64,000 nucleotides of DNA, taken from positions 1 through 64,000 of the forward strand of contig NZ_JBPKAO010000001.1 in the NCBI RefSeq assembly GCF_051216895.1, in the 5' to 3' direction. Positions 9,362 to 17,973 of the stretch are shown piece by piece. The DNA comes from Aquipuribacter sp051216895 (GTDB taxonomy: Bacteria > Actinomycetota > Actinomycetes > Actinomycetales > JBBAYJ01). Position numbers and translations under genes: made by a program. The stretch's first letter is position 1. Each line of letters starts with the position of its first letter. The notes under the pieces are model-generated. The model was not told the DNA's origin. It made no database searches and saw only the letters and a list, made by a program, of their open reading frames with translations.

Positions 9362-9380
9362 CCCGACGGATCTCGTCGGG
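9362..9380. terminator. hairpin between convergent genes
   Basis: CCCGACG at 9362-9368 pairs with CGTCGGG at 9374-9380 around a 5-base loop. It sits between the convergent aldo-keto reductase and methyltransferase genes. There is no T tract, so termination efficiency is uncertain. Confidence 0.5.
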
Positions 9381-9387
9381 AGGGGCG

Positions 9388-10257
9388 TCAGGTGCGGGTG
9401 AACGTCGTCAGGGTGACGGCGACGGTGTCGTCGAGGTGCCCGGGCAGGGCGGCCAGGGCGCTGCGGCGGGTGTCGTCGGTGTGCCAGGCGTTGGGGCCCA
9501 TGGCCACGACGTCGGCGGCCTGCTGGGGGGCGAACGACACCTGGGTCACGACGTCGGTCCGGGCGGTCTCGGCCCAGCCGTCACCGAGGCGGGCGCCGAG
9601 CCGGTCGGGCTTGCCGGCGGGGACGCCCAGCAGGTCCAGCCGCTGCCGCAGGGCGGCCAGGTGCTCCGGGGTCGGGGTGACGACGACCAACCGGGCGCCC
9701 GGGGCGCTCACGCGGCGCAGCTCGTCGGCGGTGGGCAGCGGCGCGAACACGGCCACGAGGACCCCCGAGCCCCCGACGGCCCCGTCCACCAGCGGCAGCG
9801 GGCGACCGAGGTCGGCGCCGACCGCAGCCAGGCGGGGGTGGGCCCGGGCGGCCACGCGCAGCGCGGGCGTCGACAGCTCCAGCGCGACCCCGAGGTGCGC
9901 GGGCAGGACGTCCAGCAGGGCCGCGGTGTACGTCCCCGGGCCGGCGCCCAGGTCGACCACGAGCCCTGCTCCGTCCACCGCCGCTCCACCCGTGGCCGCC
10001 ACCACCAGCGCGTCGCTCACGGCGTCGAACGCGCCGGAACCCAGCACCCGACCACGCGCCGCGACCATGTCGGCGGTGTCGGCGCGCAGCTTCGTCCCCC
10101 CGCTGAGCAGCACGACGTGCCCCTGCCTGGCGACGTCGAACCGGTGCCCGTCCGCGCAGGCCAGCACCGACGGCCCGACGTCGGGCACGAGCAGGACCAC
10201 CGGGCCCGCGCACACCGGGCAGCGCAGCGACGCGACGACGTCGGCGAGCGCGCTCAG
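9388..10257 (-). CDS. RlmA-like rRNA guanine-N1 methyltransferase
   Basis: An SAM-dependent methyltransferase with an N-terminal zinc finger (LRCPVCAG, then ACADGHRF) and the SAM motif VVDLGAGPGTYT, the RlmA/TlrB arrangement that methylates 23S rRNA. The reading frame offers no ATG, GTG or TTG that keeps the zinc finger. A CTG at 10257 overlaps the regulator stop as CTGA and is preceded by GGAGG five bases upstream, so I place the start there, giving 289 residues with zinc ligands near Cys13, Cys16, Cys34 and His38. Translation is likely coupled to the upstream LuxR-type gene. Function call fairly sure; the start is the uncertain part. Confidence 0.8.
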   Translation of the reverse strand: MSALADVVASLRCPVCAGPVVLLVPDVGPSVLACADGHRFDVARQGHVVLLSGGTKLRADTADMVAARGRVLGSGAFDAVSDALVVAATGGAAVDGAGLVVDLGAGPGTYTAALLDVLPAHLGVALELSTPALRVAARAHPRLAAVGADLGRPLPLVDGAVGGSGVLVAVFAPLPTADELRRVSAPGARLVVVTPTPEHLAALRQRLDLLGVPAGKPDRLGARLGDGWAETARTDVVTQVSFAPQQAADVVAMGPNAWHTDDTRRSALAALPGHLDDTVAVTLTTFTRT

Positions 10258-10922
10258 ATCAGCCTCCGGTCCACGGCCCAGCGGGTCAGCTCGTGCCGGC
10301 TGGACAGCTGCAGCTTGCGAAGCACCGACGACACGTGGGTCTCGACCGTCTTGACGCTGATGAACAGCTCCTTGCCGACCTCGCGGTAGGCGTAGCCCCG
10401 CGCGATCAGGCGCATCACCTCCCGCTCGCGGGCAGTCAACCGGTCCAGCTCGTCGTCCACCGCCGCCAGGTCCGCCGCGCCGGTGCCGAACGCGTCCAGG
10501 ACGAACCCGGCCAACCGGGGCGAGAACACCGCGTCGCCCTCGGCCACCGTGCGCACGGCGTCGGACAGCTCGCGGCCGTCGACGGTCTTGGTGACGTAGC
10601 CGCGCGCCCCGGCCCGGATGACCGAGATGACGTCCTGGGCGGCGTCGGACACGCTGAGCGCGAGGAACCGGACGGGGTGGCCGGCCGCCGTCGTCAGCCC
10701 GGCGCAGCGGGTCAGCACCTCGGCCCCGCCGCCGCCCGCGCCCCCGGGCAGGTGCACGTCGAGCAGGACCACGTCGGGGCGGTGCGTCGTGACCTGCGCG
10801 ACCGCCTCGTCGACGTCGCCCGCCTCGGCGAGGACGTGCAGGTCGGCCTCGAGCTCGGCGCGGACGCCGCTGCGGACCATGCGGTGGTCGTCGACCAGGA
10901 CGAGCGTGACCGGGTTGCTCAT
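10254..10922 (-). CDS. LuxR/NarL-type response regulator
   Basis: A 222-residue regulator with an N-terminal receiver domain (acidic pocket Asp11-Asp12, phosphoacceptor Asp55 in LLDVHLPGG, Lys in VTKTVDG) and a C-terminal LuxR helix-turn-helix (LTAREREVMRLIARG ... VKTVETHVSSVLRKL). Its ATG overlaps the stop of the PspC-containing histidine kinase by four bases (ATGA), so it is the cognate partner. By analogy with PspC/LiaRS-like systems it probably responds to envelope stress and may control the divergent PspC gene. It is coupled downstream to the RlmA-like methyltransferase gene. Confidence 0.9.
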   Translation of the reverse strand: MSNPVTLVLVDDHRMVRSGVRAELEADLHVLAEAGDVDEAVAQVTTHRPDVVLLDVHLPGGAGGGGAEVLTRCAGLTTAAGHPVRFLALSVSDAAQDVISVIRAGARGYVTKTVDGRELSDAVRTVAEGDAVFSPRLAGFVLDAFGTGAADLAAVDDELDRLTAREREVMRLIARGYAYREVGKELFISVKTVETHVSSVLRKLQLSSRHELTRWAVDRRLI

Positions 10923-12187
10923 CGGACCTCCTCGTGACCTGCGCCCTGCCGGACCGGCAGCTCGAGCACCACCTCGGTGCCCCCGGCGGGGGCCGGGCGG
11001 ACCCGGGCGGACCCGCCGGCCCGGGACATCCTGCCCACGATCGACTCCCGCACGCCCAACCGGTCCGACGGGACGTCGTCGGGGTCGAAGCCGTCGCCGC
11101 GGTCCGACACGAACACCTGCACGGCGTCGTCGGCCACCTCGACGTACACCCTGACCGGCGGGCGACCGTGACGGACGGCGTTGAGGGTGGCCTCGCGGAC
11201 CGCCTGGACCAGGGCCTCGGCCGCCGGGTCGAGCGGGCGGTCACCGACGACGACCACCTCGACGGGGACGGCGTGGTCGTCCTCCACCTGGGCCACGACC
11301 TGCTCCACGGCCGCCCTCAGGGACTCCGCGGCGGAGGTGGACCCGGAGCCGTACAACCAGCCCCGCAGCTCGCGCTCCTGGGCCCGGGCGAGCCGGGCCA
11401 CCTCCACCGGGTCCTCGCTGCGCCGCTGGATCAGGGCGAGCGTCTGCAGCACGGAGTCGTGCAGGTGGGCCGCGATGTCGGCGCGCTCGGTCTCCCGGAC
11501 GCGGGCGGCCCGCTCGGTCTCCAGGTTGCGCCACAGCCGCAGCGCCCAGGGGGCCAGCAGCAGGCCGACCCCCAGCAGCACGGCCACGGTTGCCACCGCC
11601 GCGGGCCCGACCGCGGCGGCGTCCGTGCCGGTCAGGGCCAGCAGCAGCATCCCCGTGACGGCGAGCGCGAGCCCGGCGACCAGCCGCAGCCCGCCACGCG
11701 GCGTGCCCCCCGTCGCGCCCTCGACCCAGCGGCTGCGCACCGTGTCGTCGAGGTGGGTCCACACGATGACCGCGCCCGCGAGCACCAGCGCCGCGGGGAC
11801 GGCCGTGACGACGGGCAGCCCCACCCCGGCCCGGTCGGCCAGCGAGACCAGCCCGACCGCGAGGATCGCCGCCCCCCACAGCAGCCAGGACCCGGTCTCG
11901 GTGTCGGCCACGAAGCGACCCCCGAGCCGCCAGCGCGGGCGGGTCCCTCCGGTCCGGGCGCCGTCGGCCGCACCCTCCCGGGCGCGGCCGGCCTCGTCGG
12001 TCGGGACCGCGAGCCACAGCAGCAGGTAGGCCAGGGCCCCGACGCCCATCACGGTGGTGGTCGCGACGAAGCCGATCCGCGCCGCCGGGACCGGCATGCC
12101 CAGGTGCTGCGCCAGCCCGTTCGCGACCCCGGCCACGACCCGGCCGTCGGTCCTGCGGCGCAGCGGGGGGCGCTGCGGTCCGTCCAT
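10919..12187 (-). CDS. PspC-domain sensor histidine kinase
   Basis: A 422-residue membrane kinase. An N-terminal PspC domain (about 8-65; GRVVAGVANGLAQHLG and a hydrophobic helix) is followed by four or more membrane helices and a HisKA_3 dimerisation region with the phospho-His in AAHLHDSVLQTL. The ATPase domain has N-box REATLNAVRHG and G-boxes SDRGDGFD and LGVRESIVGRM. ATG 12187 is the first codon of the PspC domain. The receiver partner overlaps its stop by four bases. It diverges from another PspC-domain gene across 141 bases, a common actinobacterial envelope-stress arrangement. Confidence 0.9.
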   Translation of the reverse strand: MDGPQRPPLRRRTDGRVVAGVANGLAQHLGMPVPAARIGFVATTTVMGVGALAYLLLWLAVPTDEAGRAREGAADGARTGGTRPRWRLGGRFVADTETGSWLLWGAAILAVGLVSLADRAGVGLPVVTAVPAALVLAGAVIVWTHLDDTVRSRWVEGATGGTPRGGLRLVAGLALAVTGMLLLALTGTDAAAVGPAAVATVAVLLGVGLLLAPWALRLWRNLETERAARVRETERADIAAHLHDSVLQTLALIQRRSEDPVEVARLARAQERELRGWLYGSGSTSAAESLRAAVEQVVAQVEDDHAVPVEVVVVGDRPLDPAAEALVQAVREATLNAVRHGRPPVRVYVEVADDAVQVFVSDRGDGFDPDDVPSDRLGVRESIVGRMSRAGGSARVRPAPAGGTEVVLELPVRQGAGHEEVR

Positions 12188-12267
12188 CACCCCATCCTGC
12201 CCCCGGTCGTGCGGGTGCGGACCCGGGGCGGACCCCCGTCCCACCCCTGGGCGGCCGAGGAGGGGAC

Positions 12268-12289
12268 CAGGGTCGTCCCAGGGTCGTCC
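12268..12289. promoter_or_regulatory. 11-bp tandem direct repeat in the divergent PspC promoter region
   Basis: CAGGGTCGTCC occurs twice in direct tandem (12268-12278 and 12279-12289), exactly one helical turn apart, between the divergent kinase and PspC genes. It is a candidate binding site for the LuxR-type regulator encoded by the operon. This is inference from position and spacing only. Confidence 0.4.
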
Positions 12290-12328
12290 CCCATACCCGC
12301 GGGCGTCACCGCGAGCCACGATCGAGCC

Positions 12329-13633
12329 ATGGAACCGACCGACAGCACGAGCACGCCGACCGACCAGACTCCTCCGACGACCGGGACTCCCCCGCCGGCC
12401 GGGCCGCCCCGCGGCCTGCAGCCCTTCTGGGACGCCCTGCGACGTTCCGGCGTCCGCCGTCCGGCGGACGACCGCTGGGTCGGGGGGGTGTGCTCCGGCA
12501 CCGCCCACCGCCTGGGGGTCGACCCCGTGCTGGTCAGGGTCGGGGTCGTCGCCCTCACCCTGCTCGGCGGGGCGGGCGTGGCCGTGTACGCCGTCGCGCT
12601 CGTCCTGCTGCCGGACCACGACGGCAGCATCGAGCTCGAGCGGGCCAGCTACGGCGACCTGACCGGGACGACCGTGGGGGCCGTGGCGCTGCTGCTGCTG
12701 GCCATGGTCGTGCCGGGTCCGTGGGACCTGTGGCGCGGTGGGGCCCTGGTGGACGGCGGCGAGCTGGTCTGGGCGCTGCTGGTCGGCACGCTGCTGGTGG
12801 TGGCGCTGGCCTACCTGCCCCGGATGCGCGAGGCCGTGGAGCGCGGTACCGCCGGGCTGTCGGGCCCGACGGGCCCGCCCGGCACCGAGGCCCCGACGGG
12901 TGGCGGCTCGACCGCACCCGCAGACGGTCCCGGCCACCCCTACGTCGCGGCACCGGTGCCGTCACCGCGGCCCACGCCCGTCGTCCGCCCCCGGCGCCGA
13001 GGCCCCGGCCCCGCCGTCGCGTCGGCCGTCACCGGCGCGGCGCTGCTGGCCGGCGGTGCCGTCTGGCTGGCCGCGGACCAGGGCCTGCTGCTCGGTCGAC
13101 CGTGGCTGCTGGCCGCCTGCGCCGTACTCACCGTGCTCGGGCTGGGCCTGGTCGGTCTCGGTCTGGCCGGTCGCCGCGACGGGTCCGTCGGCGGGGCCGC
13201 GTTCGGCGCGCTCGTGCTGACCGCCGCCGTCCTGCTGGTGCCCAGCTGGCGGACCGCCCAGGTGGCCGGCGACGTCACCTGGGCCCCGGTCACCGAGAGG
13301 GCCGCAGAACGCGGCGGCTCGCTCGGGGCCGGCGAGGCGGTGCTCGACCTGAGGGGGTTGTCCGACCTGCCCCGCGGGGCCGAGGTCGAGGTCCCCGTCC
13401 GCGTGGGCGTCGGGTCGCTGCAGGTGCTCGTGCCGGAGGACATGGACGTGGTCGTCGAGGCCGCGACGGCGGTCCGCACCGCGCGGATGAGCCCGGACGA
13501 CAGGGAGTACCCAGGCGGCCGGGACGGGCTGATGCTCGCGTGGACCACGGGCGAGGAGCAGGACCCCCAGGTCGTCGTGGACGCCCGCGTGCTCGTCGGG
13601 GACGTCGAGCTCGTCACGGTGCCGCAGCCATGA
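12329..13633 (+). CDS. PspC domain-containing membrane protein
   Basis: A 434-residue protein with a Pro/Thr-rich N-terminus, a PspC domain (about 35-95; DRWVGGVCSGTAHRLGVD and a glycine-rich helix), further membrane helices, a Pro-rich linker, a second membrane cluster (about 225-310), and a C-terminal beta-rich domain of LiaF/DUF2154 type beginning near VLDLRGLSDLPRG. Proteins of this build sit in the cell membrane and tune LiaRS-like two-component systems. It is divergent from the PspC kinase/regulator operon and is most likely part of that signalling unit. Its stop overlaps an in-frame ATG of the next frame at 13630. Confidence 0.85.
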   Translation: MEPTDSTSTPTDQTPPTTGTPPPAGPPRGLQPFWDALRRSGVRRPADDRWVGGVCSGTAHRLGVDPVLVRVGVVALTLLGGAGVAVYAVALVLLPDHDGSIELERASYGDLTGTTVGAVALLLLAMVVPGPWDLWRGGALVDGGELVWALLVGTLLVVALAYLPRMREAVERGTAGLSGPTGPPGTEAPTGGGSTAPADGPGHPYVAAPVPSPRPTPVVRPRRRGPGPAVASAVTGAALLAGGAVWLAADQGLLLGRPWLLAACAVLTVLGLGLVGLGLAGRRDGSVGGAAFGALVLTAAVLLVPSWRTAQVAGDVTWAPVTERAAERGGSLGAGEAVLDLRGLSDLPRGAEVEVPVRVGVGSLQVLVPEDMDVVVEAATAVRTARMSPDDREYPGGRDGLMLAWTTGEEQDPQVVVDARVLVGDVELVTVPQP

Positions 13634-13746
13634 GCGCCCCTGAGGGCCCCGAGGGCCGCCGCACCCCACCGATCGCCCAGCCCGTCGCACCCCATGTCGG
13701 GAACGAGCCCCACGGTCGCGTCTTCGTGGCCCGGACGGAGGACAGC

Positions 13747-14034
13747 ATGAGCAGCACCGCACCCGCACCCGCACCCGAGGAGCCCGGCAGCCCGGGCCCG
13801 ACGGAGCCGCCCGCCACGGCGTGGGACGCCCGCCACGACCAGGTGGAGCTGACCGGCCCGGCCGTCGGCACCCTGGCGTGGGGCCTGGTCGTCCTGGCCG
13901 TGGCCGGCGTGCTGCTGGCCCGCGAGGTCACCGACCTGGTTGTCGACCTGTCCTACGCGCTGCCCCTCGGGATGGTGGCCCTGGGCCTGCTCCTGGTCGT
14001 CGGCGCCGTCCTCACGGGCATCCGCCGTCGCTGA
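13747..14034 (+). CDS. small two-helix membrane protein
   Basis: About 95 residues: a Pro/Ala-rich N-terminus, then two hydrophobic segments (about 39-58 and 63-87) ending in GIRRR. ATG 13747 has a ggagga site seven bases upstream. An alternative ATG at 13630 overlaps the PspC gene stop (ATGA) and would add 39 low-complexity residues. I do not recognise a named family. The position directly behind the PspC gene suggests the same operon and an envelope role. Confidence 0.6.
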   Translation: MSSTAPAPAPEEPGSPGPTEPPATAWDARHDQVELTGPAVGTLAWGLVVLAVAGVLLAREVTDLVVDLSYALPLGMVALGLLLVVGAVLTGIRRR

Positions 14035-14131
14035 CCGGGCGTCGCGCCACGAGCACCGGCCCGCCCCGTCCCGCGTGGCACCCTGGCCCGCGGCGTCGAC
14101 CCGACCGTGGTCGTCGCCGGAGGAGGACGTC

Positions 14132-15007
14132 GTGCGGGTGGGGCTGGTCGGGACCGGGTTCTGGGCGGCAGAGGTGCACGCCGCGGGCGTCGCCGCCGTC
14201 GAGGGCGTCGAGCTGGTCGGGGTGTGGGGCCGCGACCCCGACAAGGCGTCCGCCCTGGCCCGGCGGTTCGACCTGCGGGCCCACGAGGACCCCGCGTCGC
14301 TGTTCGCCGACGTCGACGCCGTCACGTTCGCCGTCCCGCCGTCGGTCCAGGCCCCGCTGGCGGTGCAGGCCGCCCGCGCCGGGTGCCACCTGCTGCTGGA
14401 GAAGCCGACGGCGCTGACGGTCCAGGAGGCCGACGCGGTGACGGCGGCCGCCGTCGAGGCCGGGGTCAGCACGACGGTGTTCTTCACGCTGCGGCACAAG
14501 GCACCGCTGCGGTCGTGGCTGGACGGCCTGGTCGCGCAGGGCGGGTGGAGCGGGGCGAGCACGCACCTCGTCGGTCGGATCGCGGGCAGCCCGTTCGACG
14601 CCTCGCCCTGGCGCCACGAGCACGGGGCGCTGTGGGACGTCGGACCGCACGCCCTGTCGCTGCTGGTGCCCGTGCTGGGGCCGGTGACCGGCGTGACGGC
14701 GGCCCGCGGTCCCGCCGACACCGTGCACCTGGTCCTGCGCCACGGTGAGCACGCATCCAGCGTGGCCACGCTCAGCCACACCGTGCCGGCGGCGGCCTCG
14801 ACGTTGCGCTTCGACGTGTACGGCGAGCACGGCTGGGCGTCGGTACCCGCCGACCACGGTGACGTCGAGGCGGTGGACGCGCTGTCGGAGGCGGTCCGTT
14901 CGCTGGTCGCCGCCGCGGGCGGTGCGCCGGGGCACCCGTGCGACGCGCGCTTCGGGGCCGAGGTGGTGCGGGTGCTGGCCGCCGCCCAGGAGCAGCTGGA
15001 CCGCTGA
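14132..15007 (+). CDS. Gfo/Idh/MocA-family oxidoreductase
   Basis: A 291-residue NAD(P)-dependent dehydrogenase. The N-terminal Rossmann fold opens with VRVGLVGTGFWAAEVHA and the family's HLLLEKPTAL motif follows at about residues 86-95. The C-terminal domain is shorter than usual. GTG 14132 is chosen because it follows ggaggagg at five bases. Family members oxidise or reduce sugars, inositols or related polyols; the substrate is not apparent. It is convergent with the nucleoside hydrolase gene. Confidence 0.87.
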   Translation: MRVGLVGTGFWAAEVHAAGVAAVEGVELVGVWGRDPDKASALARRFDLRAHEDPASLFADVDAVTFAVPPSVQAPLAVQAARAGCHLLLEKPTALTVQEADAVTAAAVEAGVSTTVFFTLRHKAPLRSWLDGLVAQGGWSGASTHLVGRIAGSPFDASPWRHEHGALWDVGPHALSLLVPVLGPVTGVTAARGPADTVHLVLRHGEHASSVATLSHTVPAAASTLRFDVYGEHGWASVPADHGDVEAVDALSEAVRSLVAAAGGAPGHPCDARFGAEVVRVLAAAQEQLDR

Positions 15008-15035
15008 GGCGCCCGTCGTTCCCCGGCCGCCGGGC

Positions 15036-15986
15036 TCAGCGGTAGGTCGCGACCGCCGCGACGAGCAGCTCGAAGAAGCGGTCCCGGTCGAGCCCCACGG
15101 CGACGTCGGCGTTCGGCGTCCGCCCGGAGTAGCCGCTCAGGTCCGCCACGGTCGCCCCGGCGGTCCAGCGGCCCTCCGTCTCCACGACCAGGTTGGTCCG
15201 CACCACGTGGACCAGCGAGGGGTCGAGGACCCGGGCCACGGCGACGGGGTCGTGCAGCGGCGGGTCCGGCATGCCGAACTGCCGGTCGTAGGTGCTCGCG
15301 AAGAACGTCATCAGCTCGACGCAGGCCTGCGCGACCGGGGTGTCGAGCCGCCGGAGCCGTTCCAGCACGTCCGGCGTGACGAGCGCCTGGTGGGTGACGT
15401 CCAGGCCGACCATGGTGAACGGCACCCCCGAGGCCAGCACCTCCTCGACGGCCTCGGGGTCGTTGGCGGCGTTGGCCTCCGCGAACGGGGTGATGTTGCC
15501 GCCCCTGGTCGACCCGCCCATCCAGACGACCTCGTGGACCCGTGCGCGCAGGTCGGGGTGGGCGCGCAGCAGCAGGGCGATGTTGGTCAGCGCCCCCGTG
15601 GCCAGCACGGTGACCGGCGCGGGGGCCGCGATCAGCACGTCGTGCAGCAGGGTGACGGCGTCGCGGGCGTCGGCGGTCACCGTGGGCTCCGGCAGCAGCG
15701 GACCGTCCAGGCCGGTCTCGCCGTGGATGTCGGGGGCGACGCGCAGGGCGCGGACCAGCGGACGGTCCGCGCCGCGGGCGACGGGCACGTCGGTGATGCC
15801 CGCCAACGTGCACAGCGCGAGGGTGTTGCGCAGGCACTTGTCGACGGTCTGGTTGCCGTGGACCACCGTCACGGCCAGCAGGTCCAGGCGGGGGTCGGCG
15901 TGGGCGACCAGCAGGGCGAGGGCGTCGTCGTGGCCGGGGTCGCAGTCCAGCACGACGGGGACGGGTGCATCAGGCAGGTCGGGCAC
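15036..15986 (-). CDS. inosine-uridine-preferring nucleoside hydrolase family protein
   Basis: A 316-residue cytosolic hydrolase that cleaves the N-glycosidic bond of ribonucleosides. The calcium-binding signature VVLDCDPGHDDALAL lies near the N-terminus, with VLATGALTNIALLL and the second-site segment MPDPPLHDPVAVA further on, all typical of IUNH. GTG 15986 fits the family start and has GACCAT six bases upstream, a leaderless-type layout; GTG 15989 is an alternative. Probable role: purine/pyrimidine salvage. Confidence 0.88.
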   Translation of the reverse strand: MPDLPDAPVPVVLDCDPGHDDALALLVAHADPRLDLLAVTVVHGNQTVDKCLRNTLALCTLAGITDVPVARGADRPLVRALRVAPDIHGETGLDGPLLPEPTVTADARDAVTLLHDVLIAAPAPVTVLATGALTNIALLLRAHPDLRARVHEVVWMGGSTRGGNITPFAEANAANDPEAVEEVLASGVPFTMVGLDVTHQALVTPDVLERLRRLDTPVAQACVELMTFFASTYDRQFGMPDPPLHDPVAVARVLDPSLVHVVRTNLVVETEGRWTAGATVADLSGYSGRTPNADVAVGLDRDRFFELLVAAVATYR

Positions 15987-16075
15987 CACCCCATGGTCGC
16001 GGACGGGGCAGCTCCTGCGCGGACGGCCCTGCCGCGGCGGGTCGACTGTCCGACCGGCTCGACACAGTGGGCTGC

Positions 16076-17242
16076 ATGGTGACGACGGTGACGCCCCGCG
16101 AGGTGGGTCTGCTGCGGCTGGTCGCGCAGGGGCTGGTCGGCGTGGTGCCGGGGACCGGGGCGCTGGACGTGGTCCGCCGGCTGACGGCGGTGCAGGCGCA
16201 GGACCTGCCGGGCGCGCTGACGTCGGTGGCGCTGAGGACGTCGTCCAGGGCACGGGACGACGTCGTCGCGGCGCTCGACGGCGGGAGCGTGGTCCGGACC
16301 TGGCCGATGCGCGGCACGCTGCACCTGGTCGCGGCCGACGACCTGGGCTGGCTGCTGCGCACCACCGCCGTCCGGAGCCTGAGCCGGTTCGCCGCCCGGC
16401 AGGCGGAGCTGGGGATCGACACCGCGACCCTGGGACGGGCGACCGCGCTGGCCGACGCGCTGCTGGCGACCGCTCACCACGCCTCACCCGGACGCCGCCC
16501 GGCCGACACGGCCGACACGGCCGACCGCGCCGGACCCGGGGTGACGCGGGCCGAGCTGATGGGGGCGTGGGAGGACGCGGGGATCACCACCAGCGGGCAG
16601 CGCGGCTACCACCTCGTCGTGCACCTGGCCCTGACCGGCCTGCTGTGCCTGGGGCCGACGTCACGGTCCGGGCCGGGGTCGCAGCCGCGGTGCGAGCAGT
16701 CGTTCGTGCGAGTGGCCGACTGGGTCGGCCCGGGCCTGGCCGTGGACGGCGACGAGGCGCTGGCCGAGCTGGCCCGGCGCTACTTCCTCGGCCACGGGCC
16801 GGCGACGGCGGCCGACCTGGCCCGGTGGGCCGGGATCACCGCCGGGCAGGCCCGCACCGGGCTGGCGGCGGCCGCCGCCTCGTTGACCCCGGTCGAGGTG
16901 GACGGCGTGCAGCACTGGCTCGACCCGGCCGTGCCGGACCGGCTGGCGGGCTGCCGCGACGAGGCGGAGCAGGTCCTGCTGCTGCCCGGCTTCGACGAGT
17001 ACCTGCTGGGCTACGCCGACCGCAGCGCCGTCCTGGCCCCGGAGCACGCCGAGCGCGTCGTGCCCGGCCGCAACGGGGTGTTCCGGCCCACCGTGGTGGA
17101 CGCCGGTCGGGTGGTGGGCACCTGGCGGCGCGCCGGGTCCGGCCACCGCGGCCCCGCGGCGGGGGTGCTGGTCGAGCCCTTCACCCCGCTCTCGGCCGGG
17201 GTGGAGGCCGCGGCCACCGAGGCCCACGCGCGGCTGCCGTAG
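16076..17242 (+). CDS. winged-helix DNA-binding protein, AlkZ/HTH_42-like
   Basis: A 388-residue member of the DUF1006/HTH_42 group that contains the DNA interstrand-crosslink glycosylases AlkZ and YcaQ/AlkX. Recognisable blocks are RRLTAVQAQDLPGAL, with a QxQ motif at the catalytic position described for AlkZ, RTWPMRGTLHLV, the central RYFLGHGPATAADLARW, and LLPGFDEYLLGYADR. Family knowledge suggests a glycosylase acting on bulky or crosslinked purines; activity is inferred, not shown. A short repeat (ADTADTAD) lies in a linker near residue 142. It diverges from the nucleoside hydrolase gene. Confidence 0.82.
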   Translation: MVTTVTPREVGLLRLVAQGLVGVVPGTGALDVVRRLTAVQAQDLPGALTSVALRTSSRARDDVVAALDGGSVVRTWPMRGTLHLVAADDLGWLLRTTAVRSLSRFAARQAELGIDTATLGRATALADALLATAHHASPGRRPADTADTADRAGPGVTRAELMGAWEDAGITTSGQRGYHLVVHLALTGLLCLGPTSRSGPGSQPRCEQSFVRVADWVGPGLAVDGDEALAELARRYFLGHGPATAADLARWAGITAGQARTGLAAAAASLTPVEVDGVQHWLDPAVPDRLAGCRDEAEQVLLLPGFDEYLLGYADRSAVLAPEHAERVVPGRNGVFRPTVVDAGRVVGTWRRAGSGHRGPAAGVLVEPFTPLSAGVEAAATEAHARLP

Positions 17243-17252
17243 CCCGGTGGCC

Positions 17253-17879
17253 TCAGCGGCCGGGGGTGTCGGCCGGGGTCCGGGCCTCGGCGGTCCCGGG
17301 CGGAGGCGGCTCCGCCCAGCCTCGCGCGGGCGGCGCGCGACGCACCGCGACGACCGTGACGACGGCGACCACCACCGCCAGCGCCAGGCTGCCGAGCGCC
17401 AGGGCGCGGGTCCGGCCCACCAGGGCCTGCCCGGTCGCGCGGGCCTCCTCCGCCGTCACGCCCGGGACGTCGTCGACCACCTCGCCGGTCAGCACCGGGT
17501 CGTCGGCCCGCAGCACGTACGACGGGTCGCTGCGCTCGTGGACGACGGTCACGGTGTCACCCACCTCGGGCAGCGGCGGGCTGCTCCCGTCCTGCTCGCC
17601 CAGGTCCACGACCGACACCTTCCGCCCGACCTCGGTGTCGAAGGCGACGTCGACCGACGCCCAGCCGCCGGCCCGGTCCCCGTCCACGTCGAGCACCTCG
17701 GCCTCGACCGTCACGGGGTCGGTGAACCACTCCTCCGCGGGCTGGGCCTCGGAGGCGGACGGGCCCCCGCCCCTCACCTGCGCGGCGGCCACCGCGGCCA
17801 CGAGCCCCGACACGGCCGCGACCAGCAGCAGGACGAGGACCACGACCCCACCCACCGCGGCCCTGCTCGAACGTGGCAC
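17253..17879 (-). CDS. DUF3592-like membrane protein
   Basis: A 208-residue protein with one N-terminal membrane helix (about 9-35), an extracytoplasmic beta-rich region (VEAEVLDVDGD...VGDTVTVVHERSDPSYV) that resembles DUF3592, and a second helix near 160-185. GTG 17879 follows aggaggcggcc and is preferred over a longer frame that begins 27 residues upstream. Function unknown. Convergent with the AlkZ-like gene ten bases away. Confidence 0.75.
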   Translation of the reverse strand: MPRSSRAAVGGVVVLVLLLVAAVSGLVAAVAAAQVRGGGPSASEAQPAEEWFTDPVTVEAEVLDVDGDRAGGWASVDVAFDTEVGRKVSVVDLGEQDGSSPPLPEVGDTVTVVHERSDPSYVLRADDPVLTGEVVDDVPGVTAEEARATGQALVGRTRALALGSLALAVVVAVVTVVAVRRAPPARGWAEPPPPGTAEARTPADTPGR

Positions 17880-17961
17880 GGCCGCCTCCTGCGTCGTCGC
17901 GCTGCACCCGGGCGGTGACCTGACCCGGGACCGCCCCGTCCGTCGCAGCGTAGGGCTCACC

Positions 17962-17967
17962 TAGGCT
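17962..17967 (+). promoter_or_regulatory. -10 element TAGGCT of a leaderless transcript
   Basis: TAGGCT lies exactly six bases before GTG 17974, and no ribosome site is visible. This is the TANNNT layout of leaderless actinobacterial genes. Confidence 0.55.
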
Positions 17968-17973
17968 CCACGG

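Noticed and set aside
10934..12328. Long plus-strand frame antisense to the PspC kinase
   Set aside because: Only the part from ATG 12329 on is a real gene; the earlier residues are His/Gln/Arg-rich antisense translation.
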